In this document: piece by piece, positions 24,250 to 36,560 of the stretch
Layout of the letters: each line of letters opens with the position of its first letter
Position numbering within the stretch: position 1 is the stretch's first letter
Origin: Deroplatys truncata
Lineage: Eukaryota; Arthropoda; Insecta; Mantodea; Mantidae
NCBI GenBank assembly: GCA_030765065.1
Contig: CM060990.1
Location: forward strand, 8,056,001-8,120,000
Length of the DNA: 64,000 nucleotides
Reading direction: 5' to 3'
The notes under the pieces: generated by a model
The model's database searches: none
Told to the model about the DNA's origin: nothing
Seen by the model: only the letters and a program-made list of their open reading frames with translations
Made by a program: the position numbers and the translations under genes

Positions 24250-24830
24250 GTGACTTTTTCTGCTTTTTTTTACTGTCATTCCTCTAAGTTCTCAATGCCA
24301 CAGTTTAGTTGTTTTATCTGGTCCAACTTCCACCGAAACTTCACTAATTTTCACTGTGACTTCACATGTGAACTATTACAATTTTCTCCTCACTTTTTTC
24401 TTCGTGACGTGGCCTCTTATTTCGGACGGTTCACTCGCTGGGGAGTCGAACGCAAGACCTCCACAATTTCTTGCATCTACAGCAGCACCCGCTGCGCGTC
24501 ACTGCAGCCATCACTAACTCTCTCACCAATCGACTGTCCGATGCAACTCAACTTTACTCGCGAGAACACTGACTTATATGGGCAGTGGGATCTTCCATGG
24601 ATCATTCAAGAACTATTTCGAAACATGTTCTGAAGGAGGAGGGGAAGAAAGTTCCAGCAGGTTATGGTTATCTGCCGAATGCGTACCCGGGGTTTACGCT
24701 GGCGAGCGATACTTATGGTTGTTTACACCGACTGCCCGGCGCCGACCTCGCTGTAACCTCGGGATATAGCCGCTGCGTCACACTGTGTATTCGCTGACTA
24801 CTGTTTTGACATAAGGCAGGAGAATATATT
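24250..24830 (-). mobile_element. possible LTR plus start of gag of a decayed retroelement
   Basis: On the minus strand the stretch 24370-24255 reads KLVKFRWKLDQIKQLN and then GIENLEE in a heptad pattern, like the coiled-coil start of gypsy gag proteins (compare gypsy A at 13742). Upstream on that strand is a GC-richer segment (24830-24440) with a CCATATAAGTC box near 24580, placed as an LTR promoter would be. No second LTR was found. This is a weak call. Confidence 0.3.
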
Positions 24831-25512
24831 TCTGTAAATCCCTCAAAAAGGATTAGTAGGGAAAGGCATTTATGGTGTCAAACAATACCATCAGCCGAAC
24901 TAACAAAGAGAAGCACTGCGGTTATTCCATGTCACTTAAATGGCAAGGCCATCTAAGTGTCAGGGTTGAGCGAACAAGCAAAAGTTTAATCCTATCTAAA
25001 ATGTATGTCAAAGCGTCCTTTTTTTAACACTTGGCATGCAAAAAGCTAGGTCACAGCCACCATTTTAACCACAACTTCCAAAATCACGCTGACTGTTTAG
25101 GAGGACCCAAGCTCTCTCTATGATTCAGAGTCTCGTTGGGAGCATGAGAGGGAGAGAATCTTGCGTGATCTATCTACAATCTGCTTCAGGCAGCGATATC
25201 AACCCAATTGTATGCGAATGATCAGAATTTCACAACGAGAAAATGAAAGAAATGATTCCTAAACCAAATGAACCCCCTGTCCAATCAGCTGACAGTTATC
25301 CGAAATATAGTTTTTGGGAAAAACATCCATAAATAAACATTTTCCAGAGCTGAGATTCCAAGTGGTGCCTTTGGATTATAAAGTAGATATGACAGCCATT
25401 ACACCATGAAGAAGTAATCATAAGCCGTACTATGAAAAGTAAATTCGCCATGTTAGGGAAATTTATTTTAAAACGAACACAATTACGTTTTGTTGAAATT
25501 ATAAAAACGCAG
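24831..25512. other. no gene seen
   Basis: AT-rich DNA with no recognisable coding or repeat signal. Confidence 0.45.
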
Positions 25513-25690
25513 CGCGGCGTGGCAGCGTGGCCAAGTGGTTAGACCGCTCACCTCTCACAAAAGGCGCCCGGTTTCGATCCCAGGGACCCTCATGTGGGAT
25601 TTGTGGTGGAAAAACCGGCCTTTGAACAGGTTTTCTCCGGTTCCCCTGCCATTTATTCCATCATTTATCCACCTGTAACTAGATATTTTA
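25513..25690 (+). mobile_element. tRNA-headed SINE, family D
   Basis: GCAGCGTGGCCAAGTGGTTA gives a clear box A, followed by GACCGCTCACC and box B CCGGTTTCGATCCCAGG (25569-25585). The body continues with AACCGGCCTTTGAACAGG, then TTTTCTCCGGTTCCCCTGCC, ending near 25690. The head resembles a tRNA with a long variable arm, but the 3' half does not fold back as an acceptor stem, so a SINE is the better call than a functional tRNA. Confidence 0.75.
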
Positions 25691-26034
25691 ACACCATTAG
25701 ATCACTGATGCACTGTATTTTAATCTTGAGCAAAAATTACATTAAATTGCTAATTATGTGCAGCAAAGTTTGTAATTTTCCAATGAATAACCATTAATCA
25801 CACTGATACCTTCAAATTTACAACTAAATTGCAGAGATAAAAATCTTAATTTGATAGTAGTTTAGTATTACGCAATGACTAATACATCCAAATGACTATC
25901 TAAAAACGAAAATTAATGGAAAAAAATTTATCTTAGAGAAATTCAGTTCAAGTTAATATCCAGATTTTCACAAGACATTATTTGCACACTGGCCACAGAA
26001 ATACACCATTATCCTTTTTGCTAATTCCAAATAT
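25691..26034. other. no gene seen
   Basis: AT-rich DNA between a SINE and an LTR-like repeat. Confidence 0.45.
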
Positions 26035-26236
26035 TGTAGCGCACCCTTTGCAGTGTTCACGGAGGATGACAGTAGGGGGAATAGTCTCTGATGGTAGCCT
26101 CCGGGAGTTCTATGAAAACTAACAATATATTCTTAAATAGATTGGAGTGGCATACGTATTCACAATGCCTTACATGTAGAATTTTGGCTGGGCTTGTTGT
26201 GACATTAAGTTAAAGATTAACTTTTTAGGGTGGGGC
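26035..26236 (-). repeat. LTR-like repeat, probable 3' LTR of element B
   Basis: Shares with 38624-38925, in the same orientation, TGTAGCGCACCCTT at the low edge, TATGAAA.CTAA.AATAT.TT, ATAGATTG.AGTGG, and TTAAAG(A/G)TTAACTT.TTAGGGTGGG at the high edge. It is about 100 bp shorter because of a deletion and divergence in the middle. No target-site duplication shared with the other LTR was found. Confidence 0.65.
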
Positions 26237-26379
26237 GTCGGAGCCCTTGATGAACGTGAATCCGGCGTCACGGCGTGACGGAGAGATTGAGAGCGGTTGA
26301 CATACATTCAACCAATATATACCTGTCGACAACCTAAGTAAGCAATCTCGTCCCCTGGAAGCCGGTTCTTCCTACATTG

Positions 26380-26480
26380 TCAGACTTCCGAGGCTTAGTG
26401 AAATCTGATGCAACTACTTGACTGTGGTTCGAAATTCACGGTGGGTCGCCATATTACCTCCAGTAGGCGGAAAGTTCCGA
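26380..26480 (+). mobile_element. possible tRNA-like SINE head
   Basis: CCGAGGCTTAGTGAAATCTG and, about 30 bp later, GTGGTTCGAAATTCACGG have box A-like and box B-like character at tRNA spacing. The body is not shared with any other copy in the window, so this stays tentative. Confidence 0.35.
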
Positions 26481-26499
26481 TTCCGGAATCAAAAAACAA

Positions 26500-29289
26500 C
26501 ACCAAACGCGAAAGGGAGGAACCCCTTCGTCTTAGGTGTACGTGACCTGTCTTATTTGAGGACCTTCAGAAAGAAGGCCTAACAACCAGTCGACTGACTG
26601 AAGTATAAACTTGGCTTGCTAGCACCTCTGTCTTTCTCCCTTCTTAATAAGACTCGGAAGTCACGGAAAAAAACCTTTTTGGGGTTGGGATATCATAGGG
26701 TTGCTGTTTGGGCGTGTTGGTCTTCCTGCTCGTTCCTTGATTCCTGCTCCGCCCATATTCTGTGCCCGAAGCTGTACAGCGTCCGTTTTTTCTCTCTCTG
26801 CGTTTCTTCTGCTACCGCACATTCCAAGTATCAAGTTTTTTACCTTGACTTCCCATCGTTGTCCGTCAGCGGGTTCGTTGTGTTATACTGCCGCTGTCCT
26901 CACCGACCTTGACAGCTTCCAGTGATAAATATTTCCGCAGATCCTTTACTCATACTGGGTTGCTGTGTTTCTAGGTCTCTTTTATCGCCGTCTCACTGTT
27001 TCTGCTTTGTTTCTCGCTGCACTCCTACCGCCCCTCGGAGCGCCGAGGGATGGTTTTCAGATGGACATGTTTTCGGGAAAAAGGGGGGTGATTGATTTAA
27101 ATCTTCAGGATTGAGTTCGATAACTGGGGCAGGGGCTAAACCTAGAAAATGTGAAACGCTGCTGAATATTTTCTTATCTCCCGAATTTTGCAAATGCGGG
27201 GAATAAACGCAAAAAGAAACCCTTCGACCTAACCTTCAGATATAATGTACTGTTTGTTAAGTTCTTGCATGCATTAGACCGCGCATTTTCCTTTTTATAA
27301 TATTGGTTTTGGTACATTTTTCCTCTCGTCTGTACACGTAATATCTTCAGAAAGAACAAGACATGATTGCACTGAGCATATGAAAGGGATAAATGTGTCA
27401 TTCCGTATGTTTTTCTTTTTTATACTTGACACTTGTTTCTGCCTTGGCTCAGCTGTTTTCTGCTGTTCCATCGTTGCCTGCTTGTTCTTTGAATGTGCTG
27501 TAACGTTTACTTTACGCAGGTCTACCGTGGTGCTGGTTCCTCTGCGAGGGATCTGAAATACTTTAACACATATTTTACTTGTTTGTTACCTGTACATAAA
27601 CTTCTTCGTCTATTAGCCGTTCTTGTTTGTACATTTCGTTTCTCTTTTCTTGTTCCTCTACGGGGGGTTCAGTTTCCTATGATATAGTATGCTCTAGTAT
27701 ACTCACCATGTATTTTTCTCTGCTTTTATGTTCCTAACTCCCATCTTCATGTCCCCTTTTGTCTTTAACACGCCTTACTGCTAAATAGCAGCTCCTTAAT
27801 TCTGTTTTTCCATGCCCTCCACGGGTAAACCTCTACAGGAGTGATCAATCTCGAAATTGGTTCATTTCTTCCCTAAGACTCCCTTCCTGGAGTACTTGTG
27901 TTCCTCTATATCCTTTACGGAGTTTTATTCCCCGGGCTCGCGTATAAGCTTACCCGTAAATTCTCCCTGAATGTACGAGGACAGCATATATTTTTTCTTT
28001 ACCTGTGTTCTGCCTAAGACTCGGTGGGTGCAATTCGGCTTGCCTTGCCTTTTAAAACATTAAACACTTTCTTCCTAATAAGTAACTTCCTTAAAGAGAG
28101 TTCATGTCTGCTACTGTATACTGGGGTCCTACATATAGAGCACCCTGTGTCTGCTTTGACGGTACGTCTATTCTCACAGCTGTCCAGAACAAATAAAAAC
28201 TTCTAATAAAACCTGCTTAGACCCTTAAACTTTGAGATCACCCATATCTCGTTTTGTAGAACTATCGGAATATTTAATCAGACAAAACATTTAAGCAATT
28301 TTTCCTCTTTTTTGTGTTACTTGGCCTCTTAGTATTTCTGTGCTTATTTTTACCGCTGGCTTTCCTTTCCTCTTGTTGGTACCGACGGATTCCTTAATGG
28401 CACTGTAGTTGCGGTGGTTTCTTCCTGGAACATTGCTGAACATGGGCCACAAATTATTCCGTCCTTTTGCCCCTAAGTTGCAGTGACCTCTATGCATTCG
28501 CATTTGATTTGCGTACCGTTAAGTGTATGTAGCTTGAAAATGACTGGAGTATAGATATATCACACTGAACATGTATGTACATTGAAATATGTAAGACTAA
28601 CAAACAGAAAAAAGATAATTTATTTACTCATCTTATTACTGGCCTATATTTTCTTTGTTACTAAGGTGTTTTGGGAAAGTTGAAGGGGCCTTAGATTGCC
28701 TCTCTTATTTACTCTGTTCTACCACCTTAACTCTCTGTCTACCATCTTCTTTCCTTCGATTTGTAGTTTGCGTGAATGAGCCGTTTCCCACCGCTCGTAG
28801 TTCCTTCTGCACACGCCAACGAAAGAACACTGACTCCTGCTATGGCTTCCTGTCGCTTCTACTTGTTGATCTCCATGGCAAATTCTGTGCATAATTCTAA
28901 TGGGAGTGGGACGTGTACTACTGCTTTGTCTATTCGTTTCTTAACTCGTGTGACATCGAGTGTTCGTGTACTTTTTATTATTCGCTCAACTGTTCATGTA
29001 TATTTATTATTTAAGTGTCCCTACTCTGTTATGAGCTCCCATTGAATATATTGTATTTTCTTAGCTACTGCGGAGATTTTCATTTCTTCCTTTCCCTCAT
29101 CTACGCCCGCCCTTCTTCTGTCACACGTTCTGTTCGTGTTGCCAAGTTTCGCTTTCGTTCGTGATTTGTGTGGCTCTGCGGGATTACCATTTGTATTTGG
29201 ATGCTTGTGGGAACATTTTGCAAAAACCTATAACCTATCGCAGCTATTATTGTTATGCATAATACTTAAAAAGAGTATTTCGATTGCTT
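26500..29289 (-). other. unassigned A/G-rich (minus strand) stretch between env-like end and 3' LTR-like repeat
   Basis: The plus strand is strikingly T/C-rich, so the minus strand is A/G-rich like the coding strand of the retroelement around it. Minus-strand open frames are short (for example 26993-27193, 27174-27401, 28291-28503) and Lys/Arg-rich, without a motif that I can assign. It could be long 3' untranslated sequence, a further inserted element, or the gag end of another retroelement. Confidence 0.4.
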
Positions 29290-30295
29290 TCATAGCCTCG
29301 TCTTATACAATTGAACCTGCGTCCGTATTCGGAATCGTTGCTGCTATAATCAATTCCGGGCGTCTTATCATAACCAGTCCTATTAGTAAGGTTAACAGAG
29401 TTGTCCACGCGTGTAGTATAATCGACATAGGGCTGTAATCGTTGTTTCTATGCTGTAGTGTGTGCGTTATTGTTGCAAGTGGTGCCTCAGATAGATTCAA
29501 ATGTGGTATTTTCAGTGTCCAATTATTGGCGTTCAAACACTGGGTGACGTTTGTCAACACAGACGGTTTTGGTACCGCTAGAAGACGGATTTTTAGTGTT
29601 TCCAAGTTAACCATAACCTGGGATCAATTGCATTATTTATGGTGTGATCTCCGTGTCTTGCATGCATGGAGTTCTTTCTGGTACGGACACCAGATGTTCC
29701 GTATTTAGTGAGCATGAACATGGTGGCTTAACCGTTATTGCTCTCGGGGCCCCTGCCGGGGGTACTGGTATTTTGTAGCGTGCTTCCCCGCACACTCTTT
29801 TCCATGAACTTTTGGGTAGATTATTATGTATTCATCTGTTTCTACATCTGTTACTAGTGATTTAGCCTCCGTGTGGCATTAAATGGGCAAAATCCATGAA
29901 ATTATTTTTCCGCCATTCCGTGTAGCATTTTGGTTGCGCAAATAGGGCTAAATAGAATGTCATTCGTGAATCTTGGTATAGAACATAGCGTGGATATACA
30001 CGGGTCGCATTCCCTTATTGCCATTCCAGTGATAGGGCGAACACTTTACCAATCACGGCTACATAAGTCCCGCCATATATAATGGAACAGGTGGTTTTGT
30101 CTCACGTAAAGGAGGTCGAGAAAAACGCATACTGTTTCCATTCATCGTTTTACTGGTTGATCGGTAGTTTTATGGCTACCAAGATATAGGTCTGACTGAT
30201 GGAGCACTTGAAATTTCTAGATGGTGATATCCGTGCGCTTGCTCCTCTTATATTGCCAACTGGAAGTTAGTCTTAGCTAAATCATCCTCAAATCT
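29290..30295 (-). pseudogene. element B env-like region, C-terminal part
   Basis: On the minus strand, pieces in several frames run in the order expected for a class of insect retroelement envelope protein. Near 30210-30160 there is a Cys-containing segment followed by YILVAIKLPIN. Near 29760-29700 there is a Pro/Cys segment, APRAITVKPPCSCSL. The final open frame, 29614-29303, contains one long hydrophobic stretch, about 20 residues around TTLLTLLIGLVMI (near 29405-29365), that looks like the transmembrane anchor and is followed by a short tail and a stop. Such proteins mediate membrane fusion in errantiviruses. Stops and frameshifts make this copy non-functional. The call rests on order, position after integrase and the anchor segment, not on a database match. 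Confidence 0.5.
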
Positions 30296-30540
30296 TACTG
30301 ATCCCTGAATAAACATTTCGTAGGGCATAACCGAGAGAGTTAAAGTAATTTATTTTTATTCTTCACATTCCCGCTTACAATTTACAATATTCGGATACAT
30401 TTATTCATTCTATCCCTACTGTAATACGTACAAAGAGCACCAAAGAAAATCTTTGAGGAATTTTGTACGCTTTCTGGGGTCTTTTGAGACGTGTCCTTCA
30501 CCTTACCTACCGCAGAGCGTGGTGGCTTGATTTGACAGCA

Positions 30541-31620
30541 CTATGGGGAAAAGAAGGGAGGTTGACGCCTTTGCTTTTTCTGGTATTATTGAAACCAAAG
30601 CATGTTTAGTCTCAGGACCAGGCATGCCTTGTATTATCCGAAATTACTCATAGACGTATCGTGGGTATGTGGGAGGCTGGTCGCACTGTTTAAGCAATTG
30701 CAACGGTAGTGCATAAAAGTGTCGTTATAGTTAATTACTGGATAAAAAGATTTCAAAAAATTGGGGAAGACGGTTTACTTACGCGTCAGAAAGCGGGCAC
30801 TCCCCGCAAAACATCCGCAGATGATGATATTCGTTTACTAAATGCAAACAGAGAGAAACTGCTCCGACCGGCGACTGTGTTACTGCGAGATTTGCAGTTA
30901 AACTGCGAAAAAGACACTGTGACAAGGCGCCTCCATGAAGGAGGAATTCGGCATAGGAATGCAGCTAAGAAAGTAAATCTGACAGAATACCATCGCGAAT
31001 GCCGTATAGGATTCGTACTTGAGCTTCTTAGCAAACTTGATAGCTTCTGGGACACTGTAGTATTTTCCGACGAGAAAGTTTTCTCGTCTGATGAGGACGG
31101 AAGACTTTGATGTTGGCGGCCAGACAACACGCGATATGCACCAGAACAGTTCTAGCCAAGAACAACAGCGGCCGATTCAGTGTGGCGGTGTGGGGTTGGA
31201 TGACATCTGCTGGAGTCGAAGAACTGCATCAAGTTTCACCCAGATTGGATTCTGCTGAGTACACTCACGTCCTTCAGGACTGTATGCTCCCTAGTGTGCG
31301 CGTAGGTTATCCGGCAGAGGAGAAGCCTGTTATTAATTTTGTGGACGATAATAGCAGTGTCCACTCTGTCCAAAACACAAGAGATTGGTTACAGGCTCAT
31401 TCCGATATATGCGCTGTAAACTGGGCTTCCAAAAGTCCGGATCTAAATCCCATTAAGACCTATGAACAATAATGATACACGAACGGGATCCTAGAAGAAG
31501 AGAACGGAGTAAAGAGGCCTTTTTACAGCATGTGTGGGAGAGCGTCAGGAGAAGACCTGGTATTTGAGCGTCCCCTGTCAACTCTATGAAGAGAAGGTTA
31601 AATGCGAATAACGGATGGTG
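30541..31620 (+). pseudogene. Tc1-type transposase
   Basis: The N-terminal region holds paired helix-turn-helix-like sequence: RRIVGMWEAGRTV near 30655-30692, and VNYWIKRFQKIGEDGLLTR (30727-30783), then RKAG.PRKTSA. The catalytic part has the first Asp in VVFSDEKVFSSDEDG (about 31060-31100), the second in VINFVDDNSSVHS (about 31330-31370), and SPDLNPIK at 31433-31457, where Tc1 enzymes normally have Glu in the last position; here it is Lys (AAG at 31455-31457). A frameshift near 31105 splits the catalytic domain, and an early stop interrupts the N-terminal part near 30690. After 31470 the frame changes again and the C-terminal helices can still be read to about 31620. It lies in opposite orientation to, and inside, the env-like region of element B. 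Its terminal repeats were not identified. Confidence 0.8.
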
Positions 31621-32576
31621 GACGGAACATTATGCAAAAGAACCCTGCAAGCAATCCAGTGATACATATTTAGAATCACATACACGCACGTACACACACA
31701 AAACTTGACATATATGTATGCTGGCAAGGAAAACTTGTATATAGGTGCTTAAAACCTCTAATTAAAACTAAATAGACAAACAGCAATATTAAGTCCAACT
31801 AGAGGAATATAATATATTATATACGTTTGTGTATAGAGATTTATGATTTATGTAATACATTTGTGAGAATAAAGACCTCTATAATTAATTAAATTACCAT
31901 TTTCTTATAATTGACTAATCATGTTTAAAAAATACAGATAAATGTGTATATGTGTATGGTTTACATGAATATGGCATACATATTATGGCAATAAAATTGG
32001 GTTATACTTTTATCTGTAATCCAGTTGTATTTCTATGATCAGCAATGTGTTAGTAAAGGTATATTAACCAATTATAATTTGAATTGGAGGGAATCATGCT
32101 ACTTTATTTATTTATTTACTATTTAGTTATGTTTGCTTCTATGCAGTAATAAGCAATGATATCGCTGTGAGAATACAGTTCTCTTAATTTTTTCTTATAA
32201 AGTGCTGCCTTGCTATGTATTTAATGAATGCCATTCAAGCTTTAATTTTCACCCCCTGAAAATCGTCTCACACATACACATTTCTCTAATCTGGGCGCTC
32301 ATCAAGTTTTCCCCTTAACCCCTTCAAAGGCATGCCCTTCACTAGCCGATAAGGTATGGCTACCAATCGTGATAAGAGCTCTGTATGACAACGTGAATAC
32401 ACTCACTCTATGTTTCTCTTTTTGCCAATACCATTGAGAACGTAAACATATATTTCATTTCTACGCCATTTTGTAACCTTTGTTGTGGTTATTGGTGTAA
32501 CTAGTTAGCAGAAAGAGTGGCGCACCCTTAAACCGTGACCTAAAGCAACCAATGAAATGGCCTTGGCTTTGCAAGA
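31621..32576. other. no gene; AT-rich, CA-rich run at 31680-31702
   Basis: Very AT-rich DNA between the Tc1-type transposase and the env-like region. It probably includes the non-coding right end of the Tc1-type element, but no inverted repeat with the left flank (30300-30540) could be seen. Confidence 0.45.
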
Positions 32577-33400
32577 CTACGCATAACGATAAGTAATGTG
32601 ATATACACGTGAGGTGCGGTGAGATTTCATTTGGCGCTCTTTGTACATGCTTGGCAGCATACTTTGTATTCTACAGCCACTGTGGTTCCCTGGCCTGACG
32701 GTGGGAATAAGTAATTGCGACTCGGTGGTAGTGTGTCCTCGTGTTTGATAAATAAGACCGTTTGTATCGCTCTTTGCGTATTCTGAAGGACTTCCCATAA
32801 CGCTAGATATTCCTGGTTCGACACGTTTTGTAATGCTGTTTGTATATCGTTGTAGTTGATTTTGTCTCCCTGCACGACCTGTCTAAGCCGAAAGTGTATT
32901 TTCTTAAACGCCGTAGTTAGTTTTTTACTGTAAGCTGTCAATTTGTCCTTCGTCGAGGCTAACCATAAGTGGTAACTTGTTCTACAAATTCTCATGCATC
33001 ATAATGGCGTAATAGCTGTTTATCCGTGGCATGTTCACGTGATGGCTGGTGGCCACTTTGAAAAAGAAACTAAGGAGGTCGCCCACTAGAGCCAGACCTC
33101 CCGCCGAATTTAAGAGCTGCTGCGTGTAACTTGTGTTACTTCCCTGTAAACTCGACCCTACATAATCCATGGCGCTCTGTAATCTGTCGATTGGGTTTAC
33201 CGACGCCACCTTACCTCATGGTCTTCCTGTTGGATATCCACCTTCTCTCAGCTTACCTTGAATGACAAGGGCACGGATGCCTGGTACTATTACGAGGGTA
33301 CCTCCTGTTTGACACCCCTAAGGCTCGGGAGTAGGGTGAGTATTAGCAGTGTTTTGGTTTCTGCCATCTACTGGTGCCTCTGTAACAGAAAGATGGTTTC
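32577..33400 (-). pseudogene. element B env-like region, N-terminal part
   Basis: An ATG at 33367 opens a short frame with a hydrophobic signal-peptide-like core (TLLILTLLPSL) and then a stop. A second frame near 33300 reads LVIVPGIRALVIQGKLREGG. The open frame 33209-32982 contains a hydrophobic patch (GGLALVGDLLSFFF), and 32995-32627, in another frame, is helical and charged and ends in a Cys pair. The position, between integrase and a transmembrane-anchored end, together with the signal-like start, suggests an envelope-type protein. No individual motif is diagnostic, so it could also be an unrelated accessory frame of the same element. Frameshifts near 33240 and 32985 break it. Confidence 0.45.
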
Positions 33401-33794
33401 AGGGCCTGGTAACGTCTTCCTATCTACATGTCGAATTTACTTTACCCCTCGTATTGTGGTGGCCCCTAATGCCTAGACCTAACTTAAGCCGTTGGTCCGT
33501 GGATTGCCACCTGCTTTGCAAAAATACTTAAATTACCTCTGGAGGTACGAAAACATATGCTGCATTTTACTAAAGAAATACCCGAACAATTTTCAGGCAT
33601 TGGAGAGCTATCATATAAATTTAAAACTCAAAACTTTAATTTACTTCCCTATTTTATTTTATGTTCCTTTTATTATCGTGATTTATTGCGTGGGTACGAA
33701 GAACAAATTATTTCATGATTTCATGTATGAAAACACATCTATTAGTGAGTGTGCGGTTGAAAGTGTAATGCCAACCATTATCACTTCACTTGTA

Positions 33795-33838
33795 TGTGTG
33801 TGTGTGTGTGTGCGCGCGCGCGCTCGCGTGTGTGTAGC
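33795..33838. repeat. GT/GC dinucleotide microsatellite
   Basis: A run of TGTGTG followed by CGCGCG and again TGTGTG within the integrase-to-env interval of element B. Confidence 0.9.
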
Positions 33839-34248
33839 AACCTCGTTTTCGTTCCTGTAACATCAGCGTTAGCTGTATATGTCTTGCAATCCTTCTGGTT
33901 GTTTTGTAGAATGTTTTTCCTTTATCACATAATTCAGGGGACCTAATTTTTACTATGATCTAAGGACCTGTATAATTAATAAACAATTTCGTACTTTGCG
34001 TACTTTTCGCTTGGTGGTATATAATTTCACTAAGCTTCCAATTCTATGTTCCACGCCTTCCTTGCCTCCTTTTTCTTTAATATATATCATTGTTCTTCCT
34101 CTAGCTTTTTCCTATGCTCTTCGCCGCCAAAGCTTTTTCCTTAAAAATGGCATCTTTTATTTTCTGCAAGAATAAATTTTGTTTTGTGCCCTGTAGCTAT
34201 ACTTCACCTGGCAGCACGAACTATGGTGCATAGATAAGGTCGAACAGG

Positions 34249-34900
34249 TTACATAACGTGCTTCTTGTTTGCTAGTATATATTGCAAAGTGAATCTGATG
34301 CAGGTTGTTCCAATCCGTATTTGGGAATTTATGTAGTTACCGATTACTTGAGCAATCGTTCTACTTGGTCTCTCTACAAGTCCATTTGTCTGCTGCTTGT
34401 CAGCTGTTGTAAAGTTTCGAATTGTCCCCAATAGCCGGAGTAATTCCTGTGTTAGTTTGCCCATCAATACTGGGTCCCCTAACTGATAGCTTATACTTCG
34501 GCGCGCTATGGCGATTAAAGAAGTCATCCAGAATGCATTCAGCGATATATTCTACCGATGCTTTTAGAATTGCGTAGAACTCCACATAGCTGGAAAAAAA
34601 TTACGTGGCCACTATTACATAACGGTTGCCTCTCCTCGATTTCGGGAAAGGTCCTAAGCTCTCAATTGAGAATCGTTCTCCTATATAGTAAACTTTTATG
34701 GGCTGCATTAGTCCTGCGGCTCTCCGGTTCACTAGCACCCTTCGTTTCTGGCACGAAACACATGTTTTTACGTAATTATGCGTATTTTTATCATCCGGGT
34801 CCAGTAGTAATGTGGGGATTAATATTGTGAAAATTTTTGGCAAATCCCAGGTGTGTCATGGTTGTTGTAAGCATCCCTTGTTTTAAACCGTCTGGTAAAA
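34249..34900 (-). pseudogene. element B integrase
   Basis: Near 34880-34830 one frame reads THLGFAKNFHNINPHYYW and in the next frame 34775 onward HNYVKTCVSCQKRR, together an HHCC zinc-binding module. The core follows: IESLGPFPKSRRGNRYVIV (about 34660-34605) has Glu where the first catalytic Asp is expected. LSVRGPSID (near 34480) has Val in place of the second Asp. TNGLVERPSRTIAQ (near 34390-34345) keeps the catalytic Glu. The integrase would insert the element's cDNA; two of three catalytic residues are replaced and there are three frames, so this copy is inactive. It lies downstream of reverse transcriptase, the gypsy-type order. Confidence 0.8.
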
Positions 34901-35029
34901 CCAGCAAATGTATGTCTGCGGTAACAGCTACGATTTTCCAATACAGTGGTAGGACTAAATACTTACGTTGGGAACTGTCGGGTAAACTTAGTGTTTGTCC
35001 TACTGAGCTGTTTCAAGGCGTGTATCAGT

Positions 35030-36560
35030 GATTTTAATTCGGATCCTCTGCTTGCTTTTGGACCACTTCTAGTTTATCTACTAGGCAGGCAATTTTATCC
35101 TAGCTTTTCTGCATTACTTCAGTTCCGACTGATATACAGAAATTCTCGACAAACAGTCCGCGTCTTTATGTTTCGCCCTTGATTTGTATTGAACTGTGTA
35201 GTCGAGTTCATGAAGCATTAAGCTATAGCGTGCCAACCTTATTGAAAGATGCTTGACCTTGGTGAAGTAACATAGACATGCGTATATGTACTGGCGAAAC
35301 TTTGATAATCCATACAGCCCGCTAGTAGTTCCTGTTCCGATACGCTGTTTTTGCGGCTTTGCTCAAGCTTCTAAACATAAAACTTACTGAGAGCATATAT
35401 CCACCGTGTTCCTGCAGAAGAGATAATCCTATGCCATGCATGCTGACGCCACAGTATGCTTCCGTGTTGGACTCTGGTATTAAACGTAGTGGACTGTATC
35501 TTTGCCACTAAATTTTGGTGCTCTTTTAGCTGTTCTTTACCCCATAATTATTTCGGCCTTCTTTAGATCTTTTAGTGGCCTCGCGACCACTGTAAATATA
35601 TATAAGGAGAAGCAGTCTTGCACTTGCCTTAACTCCTTAGCATTCTTTGAGGTCCTTAGTTGTGTTTGCCTGAATTTTATCCTTATCGGGCCCTATGTCG
35701 GCTGCCGAAGCCCCATAACCTAGTAGTTTTACCTTATTCATTCCAAAAATAATTATGGCTTGAGCTTAAATTTGTATTCCTCAAATTTTGTAAATACTGC
35801 CTCCAGGTTGGACAATAATGCCTGAAATATGCACGCAAAGGCTTCTACGAGTATGTCATCTAGGTATATTAGTATTTTCTTGTACCGTAGATCCGCTAGT
35901 AATGCTTTCCAATCTCTAAAAAGCCTTGGTGTGTTCGGGAGGTCAAAGCTTAATCTTTTAAGTTCGAATTATCCATCCGAAGTGACGTACAAAGAGTACT
36001 TTTTACTTTCCTGGGCCAGTGAATCAAGCGTGAAATAGCATTTGGATTCTCCTAGGCAGCTAAGTATGTCGTCTATTAATGGAAGCGGCTATTTTGACGA
36101 GGCTGTTTGCGTCTTGAGTTTCATGCAATCTACGCAAAACCGATATTCCCCTGTTTTCTTTTCATTGGGATCACCGATGAGCTCCAACTACTTTGTGAGT
36201 CTGTGATTACTCCTGTGTCTTTCATTTCGTTAACTTGGCTGTTAATTATTTTCCTCTGCTTATGGGATACCCTACACGGTATTTGTTTATTAGATGGTAT
36301 TTCTTAACTCTATTTTAAACTTTTCTATGTCCGTGGTTCACAATTCCTGTAAGCTGGTCATGAAAAAATGCCTGCATATATATATAGTTTACGCAACTGC
36401 TCCTTTTATTCTTCCTTCACCTGCCAATTAACGTGAATTTTGCATCTTTAATGTCCATTTGCTTCGAAATTTCACGTATAAACGTATCTGCTTGGACTAA
36501 GGTGACTTCGTATAAGAGTGGTAACTGGTTCCGTTAAATAATCAATGGGGAAGTTGTGTT
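35030..36560 (-). pseudogene. element B reverse transcriptase and RNase H
   Basis: The polymerase active site reads IYLDDILVEAF, with the YLDD box at 35866-35855. Just upstream is SFDLPNTPRLFRDWKALL (near 35965-35900) and, before it, SLAQESKKYSLYVTSDG, the palm region. Downstream, ARPLKDLKKAE (near 35585) belongs to the thumb/connection. RLARYSLMLHELDYTVQYKS followed by KHKDADCLSR (near 35245-35125) is the hallmark end of a gypsy RNase H domain. Stops and frame changes occur throughout. The catalytic YLDD is intact. Function in a live element: copying the RNA genome into DNA. Confidence 0.8.

Noticed and set aside
24578-24797. Two overlapping plus-strand frames of 63 and 70 codons
   Set aside because: They overlap in different frames in GC-richer DNA, have no motif, and lie antisense to a possible LTR.
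25513-25600. A functional tRNA with a long variable arm
   Set aside because: Boxes A and B are good, but there is no acceptor stem closure and a SINE-like body follows.
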